Positions 1 through 10,286 of a stretch of DNA of 64,000 bases are shown here, in pieces. The number at the start of each line of letters is the position of its first letter. The first letter of the stretch is position 1. A program made the position numbers and the translations under genes. Source of the DNA: Rostrohypoxylon terebratum (taxonomy: Eukaryota > Ascomycota > Sordariomycetes > Xylariales > Hypoxylaceae); contig MU385903.1 in assembly GCA_022497145.1 (NCBI GenBank), positions 1-64,000 on the forward strand, in the 5' to 3' direction. The notes under the pieces are model-generated. The model made no database searches. It worked only from the letters and a program-made list of their open reading frames with translations, and was not told the origin of the DNA.

Positions 1-325
1 AATTAAATTTTGAAGGTGGTGGTGATATTAAGGATTTGTCAAAAATGGTAAGTGGACCGCACCTGGTATGTGCGCATACTGGTATGTTAGCTTATTGCTT
101 TTTTCGACCTTGATCATCTATCTTCACGGTCCTTTTCTTGTTCTTGGGGTAACATTAGTCACAGCTGTTTATTGTGCATATCTCTTCATTGATTAGAATA
201 TTGGTAGTCGCCAGCAGCTAACGTTTTCCTGTCACAGCTTTAAGGATGGGTCTATACTTGCTGAACAAGTCAGCATAGTCTAGACACAGCCAGGCAAATT
301 TCTCTCTAAAACATGTCCAATTAAA
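1..325. other. Left-edge non-coding stretch
   Basis: No ORF, RNA gene or repeat is recognisable in this edge segment. It may hold the promoter of the small ORF that starts at 326. Confidence 0.4.
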
Positions 326-871
326 ATGGGTGATTCTGTGCTAATTGCGTATGGGGGATGCACTATAATAGTAGCTGTCAGCGTAGCTTACTCAACCGTA
401 CTACCGCCCTTTTCCCGTATTCCATCTTGGGCTATTTTCATGGACCCGCGTCAACTGGGGAGAGACTGCATTGTATCATTGAAGCGGCGTGTACAAGTCA
501 AGCAAAAGCAACTAGGCGGTAATTTCCGAGTCAGTCTTGAGTTGATCGCCGATTTCCATATTCAAGAGCCCTCGATCCTAGAGTACTCTGCGCCACCTAC
601 CGCCACTTGGTCCAGGCCAGAAGATTGCCCCGCCGCTGCAGAACACATAGAGACGTCGAGAGTCATTGACGACGCCACGCTTGCACAGATTACAGAATTC
701 ACTCGCTCATTGGGCCCGAATCTTGATTTCTTCGAAACAAGGTCATGTCTGAACAGAGTAGCCGCCCAAAATCTCTCAGGTGCAGCCAAGGAGGCAACCA
801 CAACGCGGGAAAAGCTACCTATCACTTCTAAAACATCAGCAGAGTGGCAGCGTATTAAGGAGACGCTCTAA
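326..871 (+). CDS. Hypothetical protein with N-terminal membrane anchor or signal
   Basis: This is an uninterrupted 181-codon ORF. The first 25 or so residues are hydrophobic (VLIAYGGCTIIVAVSVAYS), which suggests a membrane anchor or signal peptide. The rest is polar with no motif I recognise. It lies alone in a gene-poor, telomere-repeat-containing region and could be a lone exon or a chance ORF. No function is proposed. Confidence 0.35.
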   Translation: MGDSVLIAYGGCTIIVAVSVAYSTVLPPFSRIPSWAIFMDPRQLGRDCIVSLKRRVQVKQKQLGGNFRVSLELIADFHIQEPSILEYSAPPTATWSRPEDCPAAAEHIETSRVIDDATLAQITEFTRSLGPNLDFFETRSCLNRVAAQNLSGAAKEATTTREKLPITSKTSAEWQRIKETL

Positions 872-1680
872 TCGCCAATAGAGAACTTCGCAGCATTGGA
901 CGTTCTAACCTAATGGGCAGTGCGTTATCCTTCGTTCCGTTCCGTTGACGCATAATCACTTTGGGTTTGGTAATGTAGGTTAGTGGGTTGTTCAACCCTT
1001 AATTTTGCACTGTGATTATTCGAACCTAAGGTTAAAATGGATATCTGGTATTTGAAGGAAAGGCATTGAGAGGTGGAGTGGGCGTACATATTCAGGAAGT
1101 AGGTTAGGTTACGAGATGTTGATGGAAAATTAGTCGCTTCAATGACTCACCAGAGAGCCGCAACAACAGAGTAGGTATACTGCGGCTGAAAGATGCGATT
1201 TTTCGATTCATGACGAATTTCAAACATTATGTAAGCTCTATCTATCTATCTGGATAGAGCATTTCTTTTTGTTATTGGGTAAGGGTAAGGGTTCTGTCCC
1301 TTTCTAAATAACCATGTCGACCAACTACTAACCTAACCCAGAGTTCTCAGCACATTCAACCCAATGGGCGAAACATCGCTATGAGAGAATATTATACTAG
1401 AGAGTATTGCGAGAGTTCTCTGTGACGAACCTATACTTAGGCTTAGTAAGTATAGCTTCATAAGGGGTCTTGATTTTAAGGTAACAGTAATCGTAGAGGT
1501 CAAGTGTAATCAATCAAGTGTGTTCGTCAGAGAGGCTTGGAGTCCTCTCCCTACTCGTAGTGAATAGACTTAGATTGATAACTAAAGAACTGAACGAATG
1601 ACTAGATACATGAGGCCCTGCCATGTTTATATAGATATCCTCTCCTAAGATGTTTTTTTGAGCTGCTCCGTATTGCTCTG

Positions 1681-1780
1681 CGATGCTCTATGTTGCTCTG
1701 CGATGCTCTGTGTTGCTCTGCGATGCTCTGTGTTGCTCTGCGATGCTCTGTGTTGTTCTGCGATGCTCTGTGTTGCTGCT
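1681..1780. repeat. 20-bp tandem minisatellite, five copies
   Basis: The unit CGATGCTCTGTGTTGCTCTG occurs five times head to tail. Copies 1, 4 and 5 differ by one to a few bases, and a degraded half copy lies just upstream at 1661-1680. There is no unique spacer, so this is a tandem repeat and not a CRISPR array. Three units make 60 bp, so it is open in several frames on both strands. Confidence 0.9.
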
Positions 1781-1910
1781 GGAGCAGCTGTAGCATTCGG
1801 ATACTTAGTCCGGTTCCGCTCTTGGGTCAATTGGAGGATTGGATTGTGACATTCTCGTGATATCATCACAATCAGAAAGTTGAAATTTGACCCGAATGAT
1901 AAATTTCATT

Positions 1911-2032
1911 AACCCTAAACCCATTTACCCTTAACCCTAACCCTTTTGATGCTTACCCTAACCCCAGCATTACAAAAAAATGCAACCCTGAGACCTCAAC
2001 CCTATCCCCAACCCCAACCCTATCCCTTATAA
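1911..2032. repeat. Degenerate interstitial telomere-like repeat block
   Basis: AACCCTAA, TTAACCCTAACCC, TACCCTAACCCC and CAACCCTATCCC words lie close together, all in CCCTAA orientation. The canonical fungal telomere unit is TTAGGG/CCCTAA. The block is degenerate and internal, so it looks like an interstitial relic and not a live telomere. Confidence 0.7.
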
Positions 2033-2064
2033 CGTTTATATGCATCTAAATACAATATGAACCT

Positions 2065-3887
2065 TTATTTGCATTGCCAACTAGAAGCATCATCATGAGA
2101 CCCTTTTCCATCCCATATAGCTATTTGAGGGTATGGACAAACGGGTCTCTGTCGGTACATTACGATATTCTGAAATGTGGCATCTGTAAAGTTGAATTCT
2201 GACGCAATTATGTGAGACACTGCGTTTCCTTTCTCAACCCAATCCATTAGCGCTAAGAGCGCGTCATGGTGGGTGTCGTTGTTTCCGAGGGGAACAGAGT
2301 AACCAGCATTGTAGGGTGGCCTTTGGGAAGCTTGACCCGCACCACCTATCATCCACGGCGCTTTGACATTGCTAGGAGTTCCCCAGCAATGGTCCATACC
2401 GGGAATTTGAAAGTAGCGGAAGAAATCATCGACGTTTCCCATGGCTTGCACAGTCCTAGTATAGTATAAGGTCGTGTGTTGCACGGGCACGACAGAATCC
2501 GCAAGACCACCATACATGACTAGGAAATTATGAATTAGTATGATTTAGTTCGCTATATCTAACGATTGAGAAGGATAGGAGTGAATATTATACGTACCTA
2601 TTTTGCCCTTTGTTCTAAATTTGCCAAGGTCGTATTGATCAGCACTGCACTGGATATTTTTGTCATGCGCCCTCGCATCGTTGACGACAGTATCGTTGTA
2701 TGAGGTGATTTGCCAACCAGAGCCGTAGCCCATGAATGTCCGCTCATATTCTGCGTCAAAATTTCTTCGGACGTTGTTGGGGTCGTTTACATCCGCCGGC
2801 AAGAGGTAGGTTCCCCAGCCCGCCTCCGAGCTATAGTCCATCCCGTTGTATACGAGATCGCCATTCTGTGTCGTATAATCTGCGTACATCTTCTGCGCGG
2901 TGTTTATCTGAGCTTGAGTCCAACATGACGTCTTGTTCGTTGTCACATCACAGCGAATTTTCGTGATGTCAAAGTGCTGACTGCATGCTGATGGAGAGCT
3001 GACAATATTGTCTTTCACGCCGTCCAATGAGTCACATTGCCTTAGAACTTCTTCTTGGAGTCTAGAGAAGAGGTTTGCGTCGCTGATGCTCCCTGCCGCA
3101 TTTTCAGGGAGGTTCCAGGTTGCGAGCTTGGAGATCCAGGGCATCAGGTTCTTCGTATCCCAGGCCGGCGCCCCAATCAGGGCTCCATCAAACATATCTG
3201 GATCTCTCTGTCATGAAGCTTTAGACAAGATCTAATAATGGTCTCTTGCTTACATACCTGGATTTGTTTCAAACCCTGTCTTCCCCCTGTTGAACAACCG
3301 CTGAAGTACGAATATGTAATAGATTCATTGTAATAGGATTCAATGAGTTTCTTCCCCAAGACAATAGATCCTTCTAACGCTTGGTATGCCCAATTGACTT
3401 TGAGCTCTTGAGTGGTCGGCCATGTAAGGTCTCCCTGACCACTACTGTGTCCAGTATCGGTCGAGAGGCTTGCCATACCGTACTGTGCTCCGGGTCCCAT
3501 ATCAAGCCAATTTATCCCACCGAGAAATGCATAGCTTCCGATGGTGAGAAATCGTGAATTCCAATTATCTGGGAGGAACATCCCAAAGCGGTAATTTGCT
3601 GTCTCGTTATGAACTATGACAGCACACAACGATGGAAGGCCGCCCGCGTAAGACGGGTATCCTATGTTTCCGATTTCTGAAAAAGTACCAGAGGTGACTT
3701 TCTCTGCCAGCTCAATTGTGACTCCAGAAGGAATAATCCCGGTGAAATAGTCCTGGGAACATTTTGTAGATTGGCGAGCTTGCTTGGCAGATGGGGCACT
3801 ATAGGCAAAACACGCCAAAAAGCTTAGCAAAGTCCAGAGGATTGGTAACGTAAAGATCTCCATTTGGATAATTTGGATAAAGTTCAA
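2065..3887 (-). CDS. Secreted tannase/feruloyl esterase family protein
   Basis: Predicted secreted serine esterase of the fungal tannase/feruloyl esterase family (PF07519 type), which hydrolyses ester bonds of plant phenolics such as galloyl or feruloyl esters. Three exons read in frame: 3887-3258, 3207-2598 and 2519-2065, with GT-AG introns of 50 and 78 bp, giving 564 aa. The N-terminus is hydrophobic; M9 (3863) would give the cleaner signal peptide (MEIFTLPILWTLLSFLACFA) and is an alternative start. The nucleophile Ser199 sits in GCSTGGRQG, the acid is Asp421 in YGGLADSVVP, and the base is His457 in GMDHCWG. Cys198 and Cys458 flank Ser and His, forming the family's CS-D-HC motif. Several N-x-S/T sites fit secretion. 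It appears intact. Substrate cannot be told from sequence alone. Confidence 0.93.
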
Positions 3888-6408
3888 GTAGCTAACATGT
3901 CATATAACCTGAGGGAGGTTCGACATTTGGCTACACTGGACAGCGGCTTTCCACAAATATATGTTACCCAGTAAGTTACCCAGTAAGTCACATCGGCTTC
4001 AAGCGATCGGGGCTTAGGGGTCTTCGTGCGAGTTTGTGTACACCTGAGTACATACATTGGTCAGCTGATGACTTAGACCTTCGTATGGGCGGTTTATAAT
4101 CATGTTTCTATACATGACTTTCCAGGCCATTGGAGGAGTTGGGAGTACAAGGTGATCCACCTACCCGGTCCGGAGCCGAGCGTAAGCTGTTGAGTTCCAG
4201 CTCGGTCCCACTAATACACAGCGTGGCTTTTGGCGTTGGAGCTGGAATTCTTGCTTACGAAGTCATCTGGCATTCTTATGTTCTACAAACTTGATCCAGT
4301 TTGTACGTACTAGCAGCTTTCTTTAACGTCCCTTGCATTACCCCGGATTTCCTTGATCACACTTTTCAAATTTTTAGCCCAAATAGGCTTCTATGATGTT
4401 GAAGGTTATAACGGACCTGGAATGCTTTCAAAGTTTTCAGATACATACCTATATGCACACAGAATAGTTGATCAAAGTATTAGGGTACCATCTTACATTT
4501 TTGCTCACGAACTACCCCCTTTACTACTATCAGCTCGGCCATATTTCCGCATTCACCCAAGCATAAGCACCAACATCGCACTTATGACTTCGGGCACTCT
4601 GTCATCCGCTAGATCCATATCCGATACATCCAGTAAGAATATTGCCGGTTCCCACAAGAATGGTCTACGGGGCGTAGGGAAAATCCTTTGTTAGAATATC
4701 TATATCACAGGTTTTATTACTGGTAACATAGGCAAGACAATGTGAATAATGACCTTATTCAATGTAACCCCACTTAGTACCGAGATCCAATCCGGGGATC
4801 TGGAGATTGTGTCATGCAGCTCTCTGCAACCTTCCCCACAATCTATATCCTCGTGGGATAACGGGATAGAAGATATTCCCGTCTTGGAACTGTTCTAGGG
4901 CTGGGAATTAATTGACCCAGACCAATACTAAAAAGAAATTAACTGAGACCCTAGACCTTTCTCCCTTTCACTTCAAGAATTGAAGCAAAAATGACTACAA
5001 GGTACTTGTTGTTTACTCATCGTTGTTCAATGTGCCTAGGCCACAGATATACGCATATTCTATAACATAGAATCGAGAATATCCCCACTCAGATATACGT
5101 ACCTACCTAACAGAGAACACCGTAATAATCACTAGGCATGTAAGGGCGGTTTTATGAGGTGTTTACCGCATTTCCTTGTAGGAAAAACCTGGAAAAGCCA
5201 TGTTACACCCATTTTTCATATTATTCATTCGTTACCTCCGCTACTGCGGCACCGTCGCGCCAAGCACACGGGCCAACGTGGCTGGCTGCATTCCTGTCCT
5301 GCTCAGTGCAACTTCAATCGTTGTCTAGGAATTGCCGTGGTAGAACCGAGGTTGCTGGTCTATTCGAATCGTAAACCGAAGTCGGCATAACTGAATCTAT
5401 TACGAACCCGAATTCAGAGTCCTCCAGTAGTGGTCCTGGATACTGAATGTCAACCCTAACCCTGATTTAAACCCTAACCCTAACCCTGACTTTGACCTTA
5501 ACCCTAACCCTAAAATACCTATCTTCGCTGATATTACATAAATATCTATCTGTAGGCGATAAAACGAATCGCTATCATGGAAACAATAGAACGTATGTTC
5601 ACGATACCTAACTGGTGAATCTCATTGACCTACTTGCAAATAGGTATGAACGCGTTCAAATGTTGTGGAGATATTGGAATTGAATGATTCTGAATCCATT
5701 CATTCTTCGGTTAAAACTTTGCACCTAGGTCCTAGGTACATACCCAGCTATGCTTATGTAAGTATCCATAAGTACTAGGTAGGTATGTAGGGCCTAGGCA
5801 GTGGGCACCTACTAGGTAGTATTACCCAAGCTTCTGATTCGGAGTTGGAACTTTGTAAAATAACCTTGGTTACTTCGTACAGCGGGGTTAAAAAAGGTTA
5901 GGGTTTTTTGATAGCAGAATTCTTAGTAGAACATACGCCTCCAAGGAAAGTTCAGTTTCACGATATCGGACCCCGTCGGTCCCGTATAACCATCAGTTCC
6001 TAGAAGGGAAGAGCGATCTGAACTTCCCAAAATTTTCGGGCATTGATGTGCAGTTAAGCATCGATCTTCGCGATCTTATCATTCGCAAAGAAGGTTGCAG
6101 TTGACAATCATATTTTCCCGGTACGGCCGGTACCAATTAGCCGGTTCTAGAAGGTCAAAGGCCCTAAACTTTACATGTCCAGGGGATGATTGTAACTAAA
6201 ATGCAACCTTACGACATCCATTAATCATCTTCCTAACGAAACCCAATTTCCAAAAGATGGAAGACGAGGGTTTCCCTAAGCTACAATATCATTAACAAAC
6301 AGCTGTCTCTTATTTCTCCTCCAGAATCTATTCACATTGTTCCCATTACTCCTAGAATCTGTCTATTCGATCATGACCTAGGTCCTAGGCTCGAAATAGT
6401 TCAACATC
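3888..6408. other. Long gene-free interval with a second telomere-like block
   Basis: About 2.5 kb without a supportable gene. The ORF at 4353-4694 has no recognisable motif. Features seen are the telomere-like tract at 5453-5515 and CCTAGG-type palindromes around 5725-5820 and 6377-6390. The last kilobase may include the promoter of the DUF4360-like gene. Confidence 0.55.
5453..5515. repeat. Degenerate interstitial telomere-like repeat block
   Basis: AACCCTAACCCTGA, AAACCCTAACCCTAACCCT and CTTAACCCTAACCCTAAAA follow one another with short interruptions, again in CCCTAA orientation. This is a second interstitial telomere-like tract about 3.4 kb from the first. Confidence 0.75.
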
Positions 6409-7304
6409 ATGAAAATCACCACCTTCATCGCCGCAATCTCCTTTGCGATGTCTGCTATTGCAGCAGGAGACCCGCCACCCCCACAAACGCCAGTTATACT
6501 AGGAATAGTGTCCGATACTCCTGCTCAGTGTTCTCCAGGGCAAAACATGATTGTTACTTTTCTACCAAATACACTCAGGCTTGAGCTTCCAAACATGTAC
6601 TTCGGCGCAGAGGGACATGGAAGGACAGATGAGGTTTCCCTTTGCCAATTCACTGTAGAGTATACTTCTTGGTGGTATAAATATCGTTTCGCGATTCAGG
6701 ATGTGACTTACAGGGGACACCTAAATGCGACCGACGGGGTCCAACTCTATCAGTTGACAGCCAATTCAGTCCTCAGGTATGAGAATCGAAAACTCAATCC
6801 GGGACGAGCGCCACCCGATATTTGGAACGTATCCATGTCGACAATGGTGAGATTATCATATAATTCATTCCCCCTCAGTTCTTCTACCTACTGTTCTCCC
6901 AGTTATTGATAATGGTATTATAGATAGATAACACCGCTCAAACCTCTATCGGCGGCGAGGGCAACTTTGACGATGATTTTGAAGTTAGTGGCAACAGCTC
7001 TCTCCTAGAGTGGTCGACATGCATGGATGGTGGTGAAGGGACAGGAGACGTCAAAACAAAACTTCAATTCACACTTAGCGCAACAACAAGCGATAAGACA
7101 GGAAAAGGCACTGGGGTGCTTACTAGTGGCTTGACGTTTGACTTTGGAATTGTCTGGGAGGAATGCACCCCTGATCGAGCGGTCAAAAATGCCTGGGGAG
7201 AAACTCGTATCGATGACTGGTCGGTCTGCACATACAACAACGCGAATCAAACGTCACAAGAAAACTCGAGAGCTTTGCGACGAGATCCTAGCTTCCCGAT
7301 TTAG
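6409..7304 (+). CDS. Secreted DUF4360-like protein
   Basis: Small secreted protein resembling the fungal DUF4360 family, whose function is unknown. Two exons, 6409-6846 and 6924-7304, are joined by a 77-bp GT-AG intron in phase 0 and give 272 aa. Residues 1-19 form a clear signal peptide (MKITTFIAAISFAMSAIAA). The body has the family pattern: an N-terminal CSPGQ segment, a central Cys followed by alternating beta-type residues (LCQFTVEYTS...), and a late tryptophan-cysteine segment (EWSTCMDGG) followed by a beta strand (LQFTLSATTS) and a final cysteine-rich stretch. Family assignment rests on pattern, not on a search. Nothing nearby suggests a pathway. Confidence 0.75.
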
Positions 7305-8487
7305 GATTCCAAGCGAAATATGGAAGACTTGAAGTCTGATTGTTATATATGTGTAAATACTTCAGGGGGGGAGCCGGGGAGGTAGCTTCATGGGTGCCTA
7401 GGACCTAGGTACCGAGTAACTAGATAATAGACATTGGAGATTTTCCACATTGTGAGAACATATTTCTGGTGTCAAGCCTTCCACGAGATCCCGTAAGATA
7501 GTCACAGAGCTGGAATTGGCTCATGAAGAAGTTCCTCGGCAGGACATCCCTGAATAGTACCTAGCTGCTAGGTAGATAAGGAGGGATTTCCGTATATATC
7601 GCGCTTCTTACCTAGCGTAAGGCATTTTAGAGCCCCTTGTGCAACAATAGAGTCTTTCCTGATGCTGTTAAGTTTGCATCATGACATCTCTAACATATCA
7701 AGCCTGACGCTACACATGTACTTGACAAGCAATCTCTGTGGCGTGATTACGAATGATAAAACCAGTTTGTTAATACCACCTCGACCTAACCTACAGAAAT
7801 TTTTTTGAGAGGTAATATGTAAGCCGGCTTCAACCATCAATAACGTCAAGTAGCCCTCGTGATCAGCATTCTCACTGGATGAAAGTAATCTCACGCTAAC
7901 TCTTTCCACGCCAACATCAATACTGAAATTCCCCGAATCGCTATCAATATCATTTGAGTACCCAACGAGTGGGTTAGCCATTTTCGAAGCAGTCATGATA
8001 AGTCCAGAAAAAGGAAGAAAGCTCGAATAGCTGATGACGAGTGATACAGATTATAGTAGACCAACAAAAGTATATTATATGGTCACACAGCCACAAAGTA
8101 ACCACAACCCAGGAATCAAGGCTCGAGTGGTCAGCAACTTGCATTGAGGTGTCTTATAATCGAATGACTAGAAATAAATGCTCCGTGATAGTTACCATAT
8201 AGATCCAACTGCAGAACTAGGTACGATATCATCTTATGTTACACACAGGCCGAGAGCAGGTAATTGGTGACTCATGGATGAATGTGTACCTATAAAACTT
8301 TGAACATCCACATTAAACGGTATCTGAGGTATTATAATATATCAAACACCTAAATCAACGGGTTTAGAAATGTTGAATAGCATTCTTACCTAACCCTTAA
8401 TTTCTATTTCTTTTTAGTTGAAACCCGTTCTCGCTACATTTATTCTGCGCCTTGGGTTCATAGATCGGAGTCGGATATACTCTCAGC
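7305..8487. other. Intergenic interval
   Basis: No supported gene. A 105-codon minus-strand ORF at 7679-7996 has no motif and no visible neighbour logic. CCTAGGACCTAGGTACC palindromes lie near 7395-7412. The segment next to 8488 is the likely promoter of the P450 gene. Confidence 0.5.
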
Positions 8488-10182
8488 ATGTCTGCCCAAT
8501 ATGCTAGTTCAGGGTGCTTCATTGGTTCCGATGTCACTTCATCGAGAACTGCCATGATAGCGCTACTATTCGTACGTGTTATGTTAAAATCAAACTCCTG
8601 ATCCCCTTCCTTAATAAAATTAGCTCACCATCGCAAAGGTAGTCGGATTTTCCGTATCCCTTTGGATTTACAATGGATTTTTTCATCCTCTGGCATCTGT
8701 CCCGGGACCTTTTCTTTACGGAGCGTCTGGATTGCTTCTACGTTGGCACCAAGTGAGCGGGCGAGAGCCTTTCATACTTGCCGAACTTCACCGCAAATAT
8801 GGAGATATCGTTAGGATCGCACCAAATGATATATCCTACATCAACTCGGAATCATGGAATGCTATATACGGACGGCATGCTACACTTGGGGCTCACCGTA
8901 AGTTTACCCCTTCTACCCCTTTTCTAGTTAAAGCGGGACTATATTTTCCTATCCACCCCAGCCGCTAAATTGGAATATAACAGTAGAACGTAAGCTCCCT
9001 AAAGGACCAGACCTCGATTTCTACGGCGCGCTCGGATTATTCAGTGCAGACGGTGAAGACCATGCCCGTCAACGCCGACAACTAGCACCCGCATTTTCCG
9101 AGAGGGCGTTGCGCGAACAAGAACCCTTGATAGCACGCTATATCGACTGCGCAATCTCACGTTTTAGCGATAATGCAGGGGCCAAGAGACCGATAGACCT
9201 ATCGTCTTGGTTTAACTACATCACCTTTGACATAATCGGTGATTTAATGTTCGGGCATGATGTATTTGAATGCGTCAAAAGGTCCCGCCACCACCCCTTG
9301 GTATCCGAGCTACTCGCACGCTTCGAGATCCTCACGTATGTCATAGCTATCCAGAAATCGGCACCTTTACTCTTCTCAGTGCTTAGCTATCTAATGCCAA
9401 GACGAGTAGCGCAAAGGCAGCGGGACCAAGCTAATTCCATTAAGGACATGGTAGACAAGAGATTGCGAACGGTAACAACTCGTCCCGACTTTACGACACT
9501 CATACTTCGGGAGGGAAAGAAGGGTGAGCCCTCTCTACTTGAGAACGGCGAGATATATCCCACATCTGCCCAGATATTGCTAGCGGGAAGCGAGACCGTA
9601 GCTTCGGCCCTGTCAGGCTGTGTTTTTCTCTTGCTTCAGCATCCAGTAGCCATGGCCAAACTAAAGCAAGAGATCCGCTCCAGTTTTAGCTCCGAGGAAG
9701 AAATAAATTCCTGTACGCTGCCTTGTAGTAAATATCTACTCGCCGTCATCAATGAGGCAATGCGGATCTACCCGCCAACCCCTAATTTCCTCCCGCGTTG
9801 TGTGCCCGCCGAGGGGTGCACGATCCTCGGACGTTTCATCCCGGGCGGGTCTTCGATTGGGTTTACGCCTTTTGCTGCGTACCACGACGAGTCGCATTTT
9901 AAGGACGCAACTGAGTTCATTCCAGAGCGGTGGTTAGGGACAGATCCGCGGTACGCAAATGATAACCTGAGTGTTGTGCAGCATTTTGGTGTTGGACCTA
10001 TGAACTGCATCGGGATGAATTTGGCGAACCTGGAGCTACGTATGGTCCTAGCTCGGCTTCTATGGAAGTTCGATCTTGAATTGATGCCCGGGAGCGAGAA
10101 CTGGTTCGATCAGAAGGCGTTCGTGATATGGTTCCGACGACCATTGCTTGTCAAGTTTGTGTCAAGGGATACGTCAGGATAG
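8488..10182 (+). CDS. Cytochrome P450 monooxygenase (microsomal, class II type)
   Basis: Membrane-anchored cytochrome P450 predicted to oxidise a small molecule using a separate NADPH-P450 reductase. Three exons, 8488-8571, 8624-8897 and 8984-10182, join in frame across 52- and 86-bp introns to give 518 aa. A hydrophobic anchor (residues about 29-43) precedes the proline hinge SVPGPFLYG. The I-helix has AGSETV, the K-helix ExxR motif is EAMR, and the heme loop is FGVGPMNCIGMN with the iron ligand Cys461. The position that is usually Arg in FxxGxRxC is Met here. Length and order are normal for fungal P450s of the isotrichodermin C-15 hydroxylase type. It converges on the ABC transporter, with only 104 bp between stop codons. 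Substrate unknown. Confidence 0.93.
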
Positions 10183-10286
10183 GTAGTTGTTGAAGAAGTT
10201 GGATTAGGTATGATGCAAAGACTATTACTCTGTAGATTGACTCGATTTAATCGAACAAAACTACGGTCAACCGGTTGGTGGCCCAC

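Larger units (their letters stand above)
872..2064. other. Intergenic: telomere-like tracts and minisatellite
   Basis: No gene is supported here. The stretch has short telomere-like GGGTAA units at about 1277-1292, several isolated AACCTAA/TAGGTTAG words, the 20-bp minisatellite at 1681-1780 and the CCCTAA-rich block at 1911-2032. The overlapping ORFs on both strands at 1602-1869 arise from the minisatellite. Confidence 0.6.

Noticed and set aside
1681..1780. CRISPR-like array
   Set aside because: Units are contiguous, with no unique spacers, and the genome is eukaryotic.
1602..1869. Overlapping ORFs on both strands, rich in repeated Gln/Ala/Thr or Cys/Leu words
   Set aside because: They are produced by the 20-bp minisatellite being open in several frames.
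4353..4694. 113-codon plus-strand ORF
   Set aside because: No recognisable motif, no splice partners, odd composition and a gene-poor setting; likely a chance ORF.
7679..7996. 105-codon minus-strand ORF
   Set aside because: No motif or signal peptide and no upstream gene context; could be real but unsupported.
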